The translations under genes and the position numbers were made by a program. This document shows positions 9,433-18,169 of a DNA stretch of 64,000 nucleotides, piece after piece. Position 1 is the stretch's first letter, and every line of letters begins with the position of its first letter. Under the pieces are notes generated by a model. That model had not been told where the DNA came from. It saw only the letters and a list, made by a program, of their open reading frames with translations, and did no database searches. This DNA comes from Treponema sp. (GTDB lineage: Bacteria; Spirochaetota; Spirochaetia; Treponematales; Treponemataceae): the NCBI GenBank assembly GCA_017553635.1, contig JAFZKN010000019.1:1-64000 (forward strand). The letters are read 5' to 3'.

Positions 9433-10750
9433 CCTTAATTTTCCGAGAAGGATTGTTGATTACTTTTTGTCCAGTTTCGAGACCGGTTTTAAAATAAGCA
9501 AAACCATCTCTTGTAAATTCGATATCGAGTTTTTTATGTACTGCAAGATTATCTGCTACGATAAAGCATTCTGCAGTTTTTCCAGTTGAATTTATTAAAG
9601 CTGTTTCTGGAATTTTTAAATATGAACACGTTTCTTTTTCTGGAATGCAGCATTTTAAAAACATCCCTGGTTTTATGAACATGTTTTCATTTTTAAAATC
9701 TGCTTTTACGAAAAAGTTACCGGTTGAATAATCTGCAACTGGTGAAATTTCTGTTATTGGACATGAAAATGTTTTTTCTGCTGATGGAATTTCAATTATT
9801 GCAATATTTCCCGGACTAATTTTAAATATGTCATTCTCCTGAATATTGATTTCGGCTGTGCATATTGAAATATCGATAATTGTAAGAATTTTTTCATTTT
9901 GATTTATAAATTCTCCGGTTTCGAAATTTGTAACTCCAATGACCCCGTCCGTGCATGCTCTGATTGTTAAATCGTCCAGCAGTTTATTTATAAGCTGAAC
10001 GTTTTTTACAGCATTTTCATATTCTGATTTTGCAACGGAAAGTTCTGCTTCACTGGTTTTTGTATTAAGTGAAATGAGCTGCTGTTCAAAAATTGCATGG
10101 TTTTCAGAAGGGATGATTCCATTTTTAATTAAATCATCTTTTGTAAATCCAATCGCTGATATTTCGTATTCCCTTTCTTTGATTTCAAGGTCTGTTTTGA
10201 TTGAATTTATTCTATCTTCCATATCTTTTAAGTTCTGGTCTGTAATTCCACCGAGTTTATTTAGTTCTATATTTTGAATGTATTTATTTTCTGCAGATTT
10301 TAGATCTGATTTTAATTGAGAGATTTCTGCTTCTTTGTTTTTAAGTGAAAGCAGTCTGCTTTGTGTAAGCTGCTTCTGTTCTGTAAGCTTTGCTTTATAA
10401 AGATCCAGATTTGCTTTTGCAGAAATCAGATTGTTTTCGTATTGTGCAGATTGAATTTCCATTTCAATATTTTTCAGTACATATAAAACCTGATTTCTTT
10501 TTACGTAATCCCCTTCTTTAACTTTTTTTTCAATTACATTTCCTGCAACTGTACTTGTAATATCATGCTTTGTCTTGTACCCTACTGTTCCGTATGTGTC
10601 TATTTTCGAATTTATTGTTTCAAATTCTGCAGTACAGATATCAATTTTCTGTTCATCGGTTATCTTTGCCTGTTTTCTTCCCGATAGTACTATAAGGAAA
10701 TAACACGAAATCAACATGAGTAGTGTAATTGAAATAATTATTTTTTTCAC
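9407..10750 (-). CDS. RND efflux periplasmic adaptor (HlyD/MFP family)
   Basis: A 447-residue membrane fusion protein. It has an N-terminal membrane anchor with a possible lipobox (LISC). The first lipoyl half includes the V-x-K-V-KEGDYVKRNQVL signature near residue 80. A long coiled-coil hairpin follows (about residues 100-245). The second lipoyl half (DGVIGVTNFETGEFINQ) precedes a beta-barrel and membrane-proximal domain. It would bridge the two RND pumps and the TolC-type channel. The start overlaps the channel gene stop by four bases. Confidence 0.88.
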   Translation of the reverse strand: MKKIIISITLLMLISCYFLIVLSGRKQAKITDEQKIDICTAEFETINSKIDTYGTVGYKTKHDITSTVAGNVIEKKVKEGDYVKRNQVLYVLKNIEMEIQSAQYENNLISAKANLDLYKAKLTEQKQLTQSRLLSLKNKEAEISQLKSDLKSAENKYIQNIELNKLGGITDQNLKDMEDRINSIKTDLEIKEREYEISAIGFTKDDLIKNGIIPSENHAIFEQQLISLNTKTSEAELSVAKSEYENAVKNVQLINKLLDDLTIRACTDGVIGVTNFETGEFINQNEKILTIIDISICTAEINIQENDIFKISPGNIAIIEIPSAEKTFSCPITEISPVADYSTGNFFVKADFKNENMFIKPGMFLKCCIPEKETCSYLKIPETALINSTGKTAECFIVADNLAVHKKLDIEFTRDGFAYFKTGLETGQKVINNPSRKIKDGTNVKIL

Positions 10751-12102
10751 AGTTTTTCTCCATTTGTTAAAAATAAGATTTTTCTATTCAGTATAAGAAG
10801 GTTTACTTCGGCTTTTGCAATTTCCTGTTCGGTATTTAATAAATTCAGCTTTTCATCTATATATTCTGCGGTTCTTAAAAGTCCGTTTTCGACCTGGTAT
10901 TCACTTATTAGAATTTTTTCTTTTTTGATTTCTGCTGTTTTTTTTAAAAGTTCTATGCAATCGATAGTCCGGTCATGTTCGTTTATGAGGTTTATGATAG
11001 ACTGCTTATAATTTTTCCTGTTTAATTCGTATGAATTTTTTTCGTTTTCCAGTGAAAGCTTTGAGAGTTTTTTAAATGTTGTATACTGTGGTTTTATATT
11101 AAGTGTTTCTGCAGTTGAATTTGTCAAAGAACTTAATTTTTTTTCTTTGATTCCATATGTATTCGAAAATGCCGGCTGTATAAATGGTATGTCTGGAAAC
11201 GAGAAAATTACTCCAATCGAATAATCCGGCTGGGTAAGTGGATATGTTGTTCCGGTAAAAGACATTGATGCCTGTACAGAAATTGATGGAAGGAAGCATC
11301 TGTCAAGGATTTTATTCTGCTTTGAGATATAAATGATTGAGGAAAGCTGCTTTTTCAAGTTTATATCGTTTTCGAGAGCTCTGTTTACAAGTTTATCAGA
11401 TTGGAAAGAAAGTTTTTTGTTTGTGTAATTTATTTTTGGAGATGTTTCGTCTATTTCAAGTATTGAATCTGGCTCAATATTCAGGAGAATCTTCAATTCA
11501 TCGAGAATGACTTTTTTTTGATAAACTGCATCTTGTAACTGATTTTCAAGTTCTGTGCATGAGATTTTATATTCGTAAAAATCAGATTTTAGTCCAATCC
11601 CGTTTTTATATTTATATTCTATTATCGTAAGCTCTTTTTTCATATTTTCTAAAAGTGATTTTTTTAATTCAATCATACGACATTGAAGAATATAGCTGAA
11701 ATATTTTTCAATGACTGATAGACAGTAATTGTTTTTCTGATCTAGAAATTCATAATATGAAATCTGTGCGTCATATTTATTTAACATATATTGAAGTATA
11801 TTTTTACCATTATCAAAAAGAGGCTGCGAAACTGAAAAATTTATCTGTCTGTTTCTTGTGTCGGAAGAATGGTTTTTTACAAAATCGTATTCACTCCATG
11901 ATGTTTCGAATTTCGGGAGAAATGTATCAAAAGAAAGTTTTGCACCCTTTATCTGTAATAAAGCAGAGAGTTCCGCCTGCTCCAGAGTTTTCGAGTGCGA
12001 TAATCCGAATTTAATTGCTTCTTCGAGGGTGCTTAGTTTTATCTGAGGATAAATATTAATACAAGTACAAATGAGTATAATTATACATAATTTGTTTTTC
12101 AT
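10747..12102 (-). CDS. TolC-family outer-membrane efflux channel
   Basis: A 451-residue outer-membrane factor with a signal peptide (cleavage likely after INIYPQ). Two repeated helical halves each contain long coiled coils; LSTLEEAIKFGLSHSK opens the first repeat. The short polar segments around FSVSQPLFDNG and IGVIFSFPDIP are typical of the two membrane-barrel strand pairs of the OEP domain. It is third in the eight-gene operon and coupled to the adaptor. It forms the exit duct of the tripartite exporter. Confidence 0.85.
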   Translation of the reverse strand: MKNKLCIIILICTCINIYPQIKLSTLEEAIKFGLSHSKTLEQAELSALLQIKGAKLSFDTFLPKFETSWSEYDFVKNHSSDTRNRQINFSVSQPLFDNGKNILQYMLNKYDAQISYYEFLDQKNNYCLSVIEKYFSYILQCRMIELKKSLLENMKKELTIIEYKYKNGIGLKSDFYEYKISCTELENQLQDAVYQKKVILDELKILLNIEPDSILEIDETSPKINYTNKKLSFQSDKLVNRALENDINLKKQLSSIIYISKQNKILDRCFLPSISVQASMSFTGTTYPLTQPDYSIGVIFSFPDIPFIQPAFSNTYGIKEKKLSSLTNSTAETLNIKPQYTTFKKLSKLSLENEKNSYELNRKNYKQSIINLINEHDRTIDCIELLKKTAEIKKEKILISEYQVENGLLRTAEYIDEKLNLLNTEQEIAKAEVNLLILNRKILFLTNGEKL

Positions 12103-12105
12103 ATT

Positions 12106-12606
12106 TTACCCGTTTATTAACTTTTCTAAATCGCTGAATATTATATTGATATACTTATGCTGTTCATGACTTGAAAGAATTGTCGAATCTGATTTTGCAT
12201 AAAAGCAGTTTTCGTAAATCACCCTGCTGTTAATGTCTGTGATAGAAGAGTATATGAAAATTGAATTTTTTATATCGAAATTTTCATTAATACTTCGTTC
12301 ATTTATTTTTATATTAAAGAAAAGTTTTTCGTTTTCCAAAAAAGGTTCTTCTAGTGTTTTTTTCTGATTTAATTCTTTTATTTTGCGGAATGAATGAAGT
12401 TTAAGCTCAATTTCGTTTTGAATCTGATGTTTTAATTCTTCATCATTTACATGGTTAATTGAAATATCTATATTTCCCATTTCGACATTGTTTATCTTTA
12501 GTATTTCAGTATTATAAAAGGCAATATCTTTTTTTGTAGAATTACATGACATAAAGATACAAAGCTTTAGTACTGATATAAAAATAATTATGATTTTCCT
12601 TTTCAT
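12106..12606 (-). CDS. Small lipoprotein of the efflux operon
   Basis: A 166-residue lipoprotein with the signal peptide lipobox IFMSC. The mature part alternates beta-like and helical segments (INNVEMGNIDISINHVNDEELKHQI...). It has a C-terminal stretch that could be a LptE/CsgG-like periplasmic fold, but I do not recognise the family. It lies three bases upstream of the TolC-type gene and eight bases after the TPR lipoprotein, so it is in the same transcript. An accessory or assembly role in the outer membrane is an inference from position only. Confidence 0.65.
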   Translation of the reverse strand: MKRKIIIIFISVLKLCIFMSCNSTKKDIAFYNTEILKINNVEMGNIDISINHVNDEELKHQIQNEIELKLHSFRKIKELNQKKTLEEPFLENEKLFFNIKINERSINENFDIKNSIFIYSSITDINSRVIYENCFYAKSDSTILSSHEQHKYINIIFSDLEKLING

Positions 12607-12614
12607 ATTAACTC

Positions 12615-13187
12615 CTATTTATTTAAAACCTTTTCCTTCTCATAATAAAAATTACTTCTATCCTGAAGTCCCAGTTCGTTCCAGATTATTGCAAGATCAA
12701 GATAAACTTTTGATGCTTCCCGTATATAGGAATCTGCCGTGTTGAGACATAAAAAATATGTTTCAAAATCGCCTTTCTTTTTTGCAATTTGTGCTTTCCA
12801 GTAAAAAATTCTCCAGTCATTATTGTTACATTCGGAAATTTTTTTTATAAGTACTTCTGCTTTTTCCAGTTCATCGTTAAAAATCAGAGAACGTAAAAGC
12901 CATAGTTTTACATCTATGTTTTCATGTTTTTTTTCAGTCAGTTTTGAAAAGATTTTTTCAGAGGCTGCATAGTTTTTCTGGAAGAATAAAATTTTCCCTT
13001 TTAAAAATTCAGCTTGAAAATTATTCCTATCATATAAAAGTGTTTTCTCAATCAGGTTTTCTGCGTTAGCAAAGTTTTTTTCTTTATAGGCTTTTGCTGC
13101 TTCAAGGTAAAATTCTTCGGCCCTGGTTTTATTTTTGCATCCTGTGATAAAAAACACGCCCAGCAGAACAAGTAAAATTTTTTTCAT
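12615..13187 (-). CDS. TPR-repeat lipoprotein, first gene of efflux operon
   Basis: A 190-residue lipoprotein with lipobox FITGC. TPR-like helix pairs recur about every 34 residues: EFYLEAAKAYKEKNFANAENLIEK, NFQAEFLKGKILFFQKNYAASEKIF and later pairs. It is the promoter-proximal gene of the operon; GAGGAATTTATG gives a good binding site. TPR lipoproteins commonly scaffold outer-membrane complexes. Its partner here is probably the TolC/RND assembly, which is inferred from the operon. Confidence 0.72.
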   Translation of the reverse strand: MKKILLVLLGVFFITGCKNKTRAEEFYLEAAKAYKEKNFANAENLIEKTLLYDRNNFQAEFLKGKILFFQKNYAASEKIFSKLTEKKHENIDVKLWLLRSLIFNDELEKAEVLIKKISECNNNDWRIFYWKAQIAKKKGDFETYFLCLNTADSYIREASKVYLDLAIIWNELGLQDRSNFYYEKEKVLNK

Positions 13188-13428
13188 AAATTCCTCACGT
13201 AGAATAAATATTGTTTCTTTGTTTTTTTTCTTCTGTTTTTTTCTTACAAATTGAATTTTTCTAAATGAGAATACGATATTCTTGTATAGTAATTTGTTTA
13301 AACTGAAGAGAACTCACTTTTTAATGCTGATGGATATTATTGTGGAAAGGCTTTTCATTTACCTTTTTTATTATATTTGCTAGAATAATGGGTATATCTT
13401 AACACTATTGGAGAGTCTGGGGGTATAA
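13188..13428. other. Divergent intergenic region before mraY
   Basis: This stretch must hold the promoter of the minus-strand efflux operon and that of mraY. A TAGAAT hexamer at 13381-13386 is a plausible mraY -10 element, but no good -35 is seen. The half next to the efflux operon is very rich in A and T tracts. No gene is visible. Confidence 0.4.
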
Positions 13429-14499
13429 ATGCTTTATTATCTTGGTTCTGTTCTTTCTGAAAAAATAGGACCTGCGAGACTTTTACAATCTTACACTGTT
13501 TTAATTACAATTGCTCTTTATCTTGGATTTGCTCTTACTAAGATTCTTGTTCCAAAATTCTATAAATATCTTCCACATGACCGTGGCCGTGAATTTACTG
13601 AACACGCTGCAGATGCAAAAGGAAAGCCTACAGGGGCTGGCGTTGTTTTTATTACGATATTTGTTTTAATATGTGCGCTCTGTGTTCCGCTTTCTTCTCT
13701 TCAGGCTGTAATCATTCTTTTAACTTGGCTTTCTATGCTTACCGGTTATCTTGATGACAGAAGTGTAAAAAGTTGGGGTGAATATTTAAAGGCAATTCTT
13801 GATCTTATCATCTGCCTTACAGCCTCTTTCTGTCTTTATTACTTTTTTTCTTCTGCTTCTCCTGATGGAAAAGTTTATTTCTGGCTTCCGTTTTTAACAA
13901 ACGAAGTTTCAGTTCCTATGTGGGTTTATGTTTTAACTGGAACAATTCTTTTGTGGACTTCTATCAATACTACAAATTGTACAGATGGTGTTGATGGTCT
14001 TTCCAGTATGCTTATTCTTGTAGCGTTAATTACTTTGGGTTGTGTTTTTTATTTTGTGCTTGGTCATAAAGATCTTGCAGCTTATCTTCTTGTTCCGCAT
14101 TTATCTTCTGGTGCTAACTGGGGAGTTCTTTCATTTGGAATGGCAGGTGTTCTGATGGGATACCTGTGGCATAATGCTTACCCGAGTAATGTAATGATGG
14201 GTGATGCCGGAAGCCGTGCTTTAGGATTCTTCCTTGGTGCATGCGTAATGGTTTCTGGGAATCCATTTTTAATTCTTGCAGTAAGTTCAATCATTCTTGT
14301 TAATGGTGGAATGGGATTAGTAAAGGTTGCGCTTTTAAGATTCTTTAAGATAAGTATTTTTAAGGATATAAGATTTCCGCTTCATGATCATATGCGAAAA
14401 ACAAGAGGCTGGTCTGCAACACAGGTTGTGATTAAATTTTTAATAATGCAGCTTTTGTTTACAGTCATGCTTCTTGGAATATTCCTTAAGATAAGATAA
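13429..14499 (+). CDS. mraY: Phospho-N-acetylmuramoyl-pentapeptide-transferase
   Basis: MraY transfers phospho-MurNAc-pentapeptide from UDP to undecaprenyl phosphate, giving lipid I at the inner membrane. The 356 residues match the family length. Diagnostic motifs are GKPTGAG, GYLDDR (catalytic Asp pair), NCTDGVDGL, NAYPSNVMMGDAGSRALG and PLHDHMRK, set among about ten TM helices. A GGGGG-containing binding site precedes the ATG. It is not inside a large division-cell-wall cluster here; ychF follows 36 bp later. Confidence 0.96.
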   Translation: MLYYLGSVLSEKIGPARLLQSYTVLITIALYLGFALTKILVPKFYKYLPHDRGREFTEHAADAKGKPTGAGVVFITIFVLICALCVPLSSLQAVIILLTWLSMLTGYLDDRSVKSWGEYLKAILDLIICLTASFCLYYFFSSASPDGKVYFWLPFLTNEVSVPMWVYVLTGTILLWTSINTTNCTDGVDGLSSMLILVALITLGCVFYFVLGHKDLAAYLLVPHLSSGANWGVLSFGMAGVLMGYLWHNAYPSNVMMGDAGSRALGFFLGACVMVSGNPFLILAVSSIILVNGGMGLVKVALLRFFKISIFKDIRFPLHDHMRKTRGWSATQVVIKFLIMQLLFTVMLLGIFLKIR

Positions 14500-14535
14500 G
14501 AGAATTCAGTAAATAAATTTAAGAGGAAATAAATT

Positions 14536-15666
14536 ATGGCATTAGAATGTGGTATCGTAGGTTTGCCAAATGTAGGTAAGTCTACAATTTTTTCTGCTTT
14601 GACAGCAGCTCCTGCACAGGCAGAAAACTTTCCGTTTTGTACAATTGATCCTAATATCGGAATTGTAGATCTTCCTGATGAACGTCTTGATTTTATTGCA
14701 AGCGTTTTTCAGCCTAAAAAGAAAACACCTGCAACAGTAAAATTTGTAGACATTGCAGGACTTATAAAAGGTGCGTCACAGGGCGAAGGACTTGGAAACC
14801 AGTTTCTTGCAAACATCCGTGAATGTTCTGTAATTGCACATGTAGTGCGCTGTTTTGACAATCCTGACATCATGCATGTCCGTGATGATGCAAAAGTAGA
14901 AGCAGGAATTGATCCGGAAAGTGATATTCTTACAATCAATATGGAACTTGCACTTGCAGATTTAGAAACAATCAGAAAGCGACAGGAAAAGGTTACTAAA
15001 TCAATACGCGCACTTGGAAAAGAAGAAGAAAAAAAATTAAAGTCATGGACAACTGCAGTAGAAAAAATTAAACCCCTTCTCGAAGACGGTAAAGGTGCAC
15101 GCCTTGCAGATTTAACTGATGATGAAAAGCTTGCAGTAAAAGACATGTTCCTTCTTACAATGAAGCCGCTTTTATATGTATGCAACATCGATGAAGACAC
15201 AATCGAAAAAGGTACAAATGAATATGTAGAAGCAGTAAAGAAAATTGCTGCATCAGAAAATTCAGAAGTTGTAGTAATCTGCGGAAAATTTGAATCTGAC
15301 CTTTCTGACATTAAAGAAGAAGCAGAACGCAGGGAATTTATGGATTCTGTAGGTTTGACAGAATCTGGCCTTAATGTTCTTGCACGCAAAACTTACAACC
15401 TCATGGGACTTGCAACCTTCTTTACAGGCGGTCAGGATGAATGCCGCGCTTGGACAATTCACAAGGGTGATAAAGCACCGCAGGCTGCCGGAGTAATTCA
15501 CACTGACTTTGAAAAAGGATTTATCAAGGCAGAAGCGTACACAATTGATGACCTTAAAACATACGGAACAGAAGCAAAAATTAAAGAAGCCGGAAAATAC
15601 CGCGTAGAAGGAAAAGACTATGTAGTTCAGGACGGCGATGTACTGTTCTTTAAGTTTAATGTCTAA
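14536..15666 (+). CDS. ychF: Ribosome-binding GTPase/ATPase YchF (OLA1 family)
   Basis: A 376-residue P-loop NTPase of the Obg/YchF family. It has the P-loop GLPNVGKST (residues 9-17), the switch-II motif DIAGLIKGAS, a NxxE-like specificity motif in CNIDEDT, a coiled-coil insertion and a C-terminal TGS-like domain with the typical GWTIHKGDKAPQAAGVIH-type segment (here AWTIHKGDKAPQAAGVIH). YchF proteins hydrolyse ATP, bind ribosomes and take part in stress responses. AGAGGAAAT precedes the start. Confidence 0.95.
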   Translation: MALECGIVGLPNVGKSTIFSALTAAPAQAENFPFCTIDPNIGIVDLPDERLDFIASVFQPKKKTPATVKFVDIAGLIKGASQGEGLGNQFLANIRECSVIAHVVRCFDNPDIMHVRDDAKVEAGIDPESDILTINMELALADLETIRKRQEKVTKSIRALGKEEEKKLKSWTTAVEKIKPLLEDGKGARLADLTDDEKLAVKDMFLLTMKPLLYVCNIDEDTIEKGTNEYVEAVKKIAASENSEVVVICGKFESDLSDIKEEAERREFMDSVGLTESGLNVLARKTYNLMGLATFFTGGQDECRAWTIHKGDKAPQAAGVIHTDFEKGFIKAEAYTIDDLKTYGTEAKIKEAGKYRVEGKDYVVQDGDVLFFKFNV

Positions 15667-15776
15667 ACTGAATGGTTTAATTAAGAGGTTTAAATTTTTT
15701 TTTAAAAAGACATTTTTTTTGCATAAAATCAGTATTTATATGATGAAGGTACTGAAGCATTTGGATAGGAGGATTT

Positions 15777-16769
15777 ATGCAGAAAAGTGTCTTTTTGTTT
15801 TTAGTGATAAATTCATTCTTTTTATCGTGTTCAACCTGCACCAGCTTGAATACCCCGGAAGAAATCTCTGTTACTAACTGGAACATTCAGACTTTCTTTG
15901 ATGCCAATAACGATGGTATTGAATATTCTGAGTTCAGGAATAAGAACAGTCGCTGGGATGTTTATCGTTATGAAGACAGGCTTAAAAAACTTTGTGACAT
16001 AATTGAAAAAGTGGACAGTGATGTTTTTGTGATGGAAGAAGTTGAAAATGAAAAAATTCTTTTTGACATTTCTAACAGATTGAGCCATAACGTATGGTTT
16101 TCCGGAAAGATTTACAGATTTGCAGTATTCAGTAAGGAAGAAGGCTCGAGTATTGGATGTGGTGTTATTTCTAGATATGAGATTAAGGAAATTAATGTTC
16201 ATAGTCTTGATGTAAAAACTGAAAAAGAGAAAGTGCCGTCGATGCGTCCGATTATGGAAGTAACGATTAATGCCGGTTCTGAGGATGTGAAGATGTTTGT
16301 AAACCATTGGAAGTCCAAGTCAGGCGGAGATACATTGAGCGAAAAATGGAGAAAGTGGCAGGAATGTATTTTGTCTGAACGGATGAATGCGTATAAAGAA
16401 GATCTTGTTGAATTTGCTGTCGGAGATTTTAATAAAGATATCAATTCTTTTTTAAGAAATGATGATGAAAGGTTGTTCTTTACTATTCTTGAGGAAGAAA
16501 ATAATGATGTGATAGAAGTTTATTCACCTTGGGATGACTACGAAAATGAAAAGTATGGAACTTATTACTTTAGAGGTAACTGGGAAAAAATAGATCACTT
16601 CTTTGCATTGGAACAGAATACGATAATGGATTTTTCGATAAACAGTTTTCCTGAAATAATAAATCAGGATGGATCGCCGATGAGATATGAAATTTTTAAT
16701 AATAAAGGTTATTCAGATCATTTACCGATTACGTGCAGAATCAGATTGAAAAATTCTGCACGCGGATGA
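15777..16769 (+). CDS. Endonuclease/exonuclease/phosphatase-family lipoprotein
   Basis: A 330-residue protein with a lipoprotein signal (FFLSCSTC). The EEP fold has SVTNWNIQTF (metal-binding Asn), MEEVEN (catalytic Glu), VNHWKSK, VGDFNKD and the C-terminal SDHLP signature. The active-site set is complete, so a nuclease or phosphodiesterase acting outside the cytoplasm is likely. The stop codon abuts the stop of the convergent OmpA-family gene with no spacer. The start is preceded by AGGAGG. The substrate is unknown. Confidence 0.82.
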   Translation: MQKSVFLFLVINSFFLSCSTCTSLNTPEEISVTNWNIQTFFDANNDGIEYSEFRNKNSRWDVYRYEDRLKKLCDIIEKVDSDVFVMEEVENEKILFDISNRLSHNVWFSGKIYRFAVFSKEEGSSIGCGVISRYEIKEINVHSLDVKTEKEKVPSMRPIMEVTINAGSEDVKMFVNHWKSKSGGDTLSEKWRKWQECILSERMNAYKEDLVEFAVGDFNKDINSFLRNDDERLFFTILEEENNDVIEVYSPWDDYENEKYGTYYFRGNWEKIDHFFALEQNTIMDFSINSFPEIINQDGSPMRYEIFNNKGYSDHLPITCRIRLKNSARG

Positions 16770-18023
16770 CTAGTTATCCAGAACTGTGATTTCGACGCGT
16801 CTGTTTTTACTCCTTCCGGCTTCAGTATCATTAGACGCGATCGGTTCTTGACCGCCTTTTCCCTGAGTAAAGATGTGATACTTGTCTTTTACTCCGAGAG
16901 AGATAAGATAATCTGCTACAGCAGAAGCACGCTGTTCGCTTAATTCCTGACGGCTTTCAAATGTTCCTCGCAGGGCAGTGTGACCTGTTACTAGAAGATC
17001 ATTGTTTGGATATTGGTTTAAGATATCTGCCAGTTTTTGAAGTTTTTTCTTTTCAGAATCGCGCAGAATATTTGAATCAGCTTCGAACTGAATGTTTTCG
17101 ATTGAAAGCGTAAGACCTTTTTCTGATGCTTTTACATTTACATTTTCCACACCAAGGTCAGAAATCTTCTTTTCAAGGTCTTCAACATTTTCTTTTGTTG
17201 CTGTTCTGATAAATTCTGTAACTTCTGCATGAGCCTGTCCGGTAAAAGTAAGAGTATTGCCAAGATTTGTTTTTATTACGATTTTAAAACTTTCTTTATA
17301 GCTGTCGATTGCACCTTTGTCGTTATCCCAAAAAATAAGCTGGCTTGAAAAACCGTTTGTTGTCTCTGGGTTTTCGTCCATTGAATTAAGGTTTTTTGAT
17401 TTGACTGTAAACTCGAGTTCGTAATAAACCTGAATAAGGTCAAGTTTTCTGTTGTCTTTTTCTACGACACCAAGATATTTGTAATGTGCTTCAAACGGAA
17501 CTTTATAGGGAGTCTTCAAATCGAATGCTCTTCTAAGGTCATGTGCTTCGTGTCCTTTAAAAGTCCATTCTTCACCGACACTTATTGATTTGTCAGGAAA
17601 AACTGGAACATCCCGGACAACAGGCATAAAGTATGTATCATCGATTGTATAGACGCCGAAACGGTCTCTTGTAAAAACGCTCAAATATTCTTCACCGAAA
17701 GTAAAGGTCTGTTTGTCAGTACTTCCGACAAGAACGGATTTTTCTGATGTCATGAATTTCCCGGTATGAACGGCTGTTTTTGCAGTTTCGTCAACATTCG
17801 AAATGTTTACGCTTACACGATTTAAAATTTCTGCCTTATGATGAAGATAGCCGTTGATATAAACATCTTCATTTACTGTAGAAAGAATTCGGTAAGAGTC
17901 GTCTTTTTTATATTTGTATTCAAAATGGCGTGGACCTTCATCTACCGGTTTTAAATTTTGTGTAAAAGCTGAGCTTAAAAGAGTCAGAATAAATGTTACC
18001 GATAAAAGTGTTCTTTTTGACAT
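16770..18023 (-). CDS. OmpA-family peptidoglycan-associated protein
   Basis: A 417-residue secreted protein with a signal peptide (cleavage near SSAFTQ). A beta-rich N-terminal domain of about 270 residues is followed by a C-terminal OmpA/MotB domain (LSIENIQFEADSNIL..., the TGHTA peptidoglycan-binding motif, LSEQRASAVADYL, and the closing GRSKNRRVEI). It would tether the outer membrane or a periplasmic complex to the cell wall. A good AGGAGATC site precedes the ATG. Treponemes carry similar OmpA-like antigens; exact orthology cannot be assigned by reading. Confidence 0.85.
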   Translation of the reverse strand: MSKRTLLSVTFILTLLSSAFTQNLKPVDEGPRHFEYKYKKDDSYRILSTVNEDVYINGYLHHKAEILNRVSVNISNVDETAKTAVHTGKFMTSEKSVLVGSTDKQTFTFGEEYLSVFTRDRFGVYTIDDTYFMPVVRDVPVFPDKSISVGEEWTFKGHEAHDLRRAFDLKTPYKVPFEAHYKYLGVVEKDNRKLDLIQVYYELEFTVKSKNLNSMDENPETTNGFSSQLIFWDNDKGAIDSYKESFKIVIKTNLGNTLTFTGQAHAEVTEFIRTATKENVEDLEKKISDLGVENVNVKASEKGLTLSIENIQFEADSNILRDSEKKKLQKLADILNQYPNNDLLVTGHTALRGTFESRQELSEQRASAVADYLISLGVKDKYHIFTQGKGGQEPIASNDTEAGRSKNRRVEITVLDN

Positions 18024-18169
18024 AATGATCTCCTGTCAATAAAAAAATTCCACCCGAAGCGATAGAATCGCATTTACTTCTATATTATCGGTATTTAAAC
18101 CTGCGATTTTTAGTCCTGGTTACAGCTATAAATGGAGAAAATGAACTTTATGGTAGTTTTGACAGAAAA

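Noticed and set aside
14709..15389. 226-residue reading frame on the minus strand inside ychF
   Set aside because: It is antisense to the highly conserved ychF gene, has no ribosome binding site and shows composition of a shadow frame (Ser-rich).
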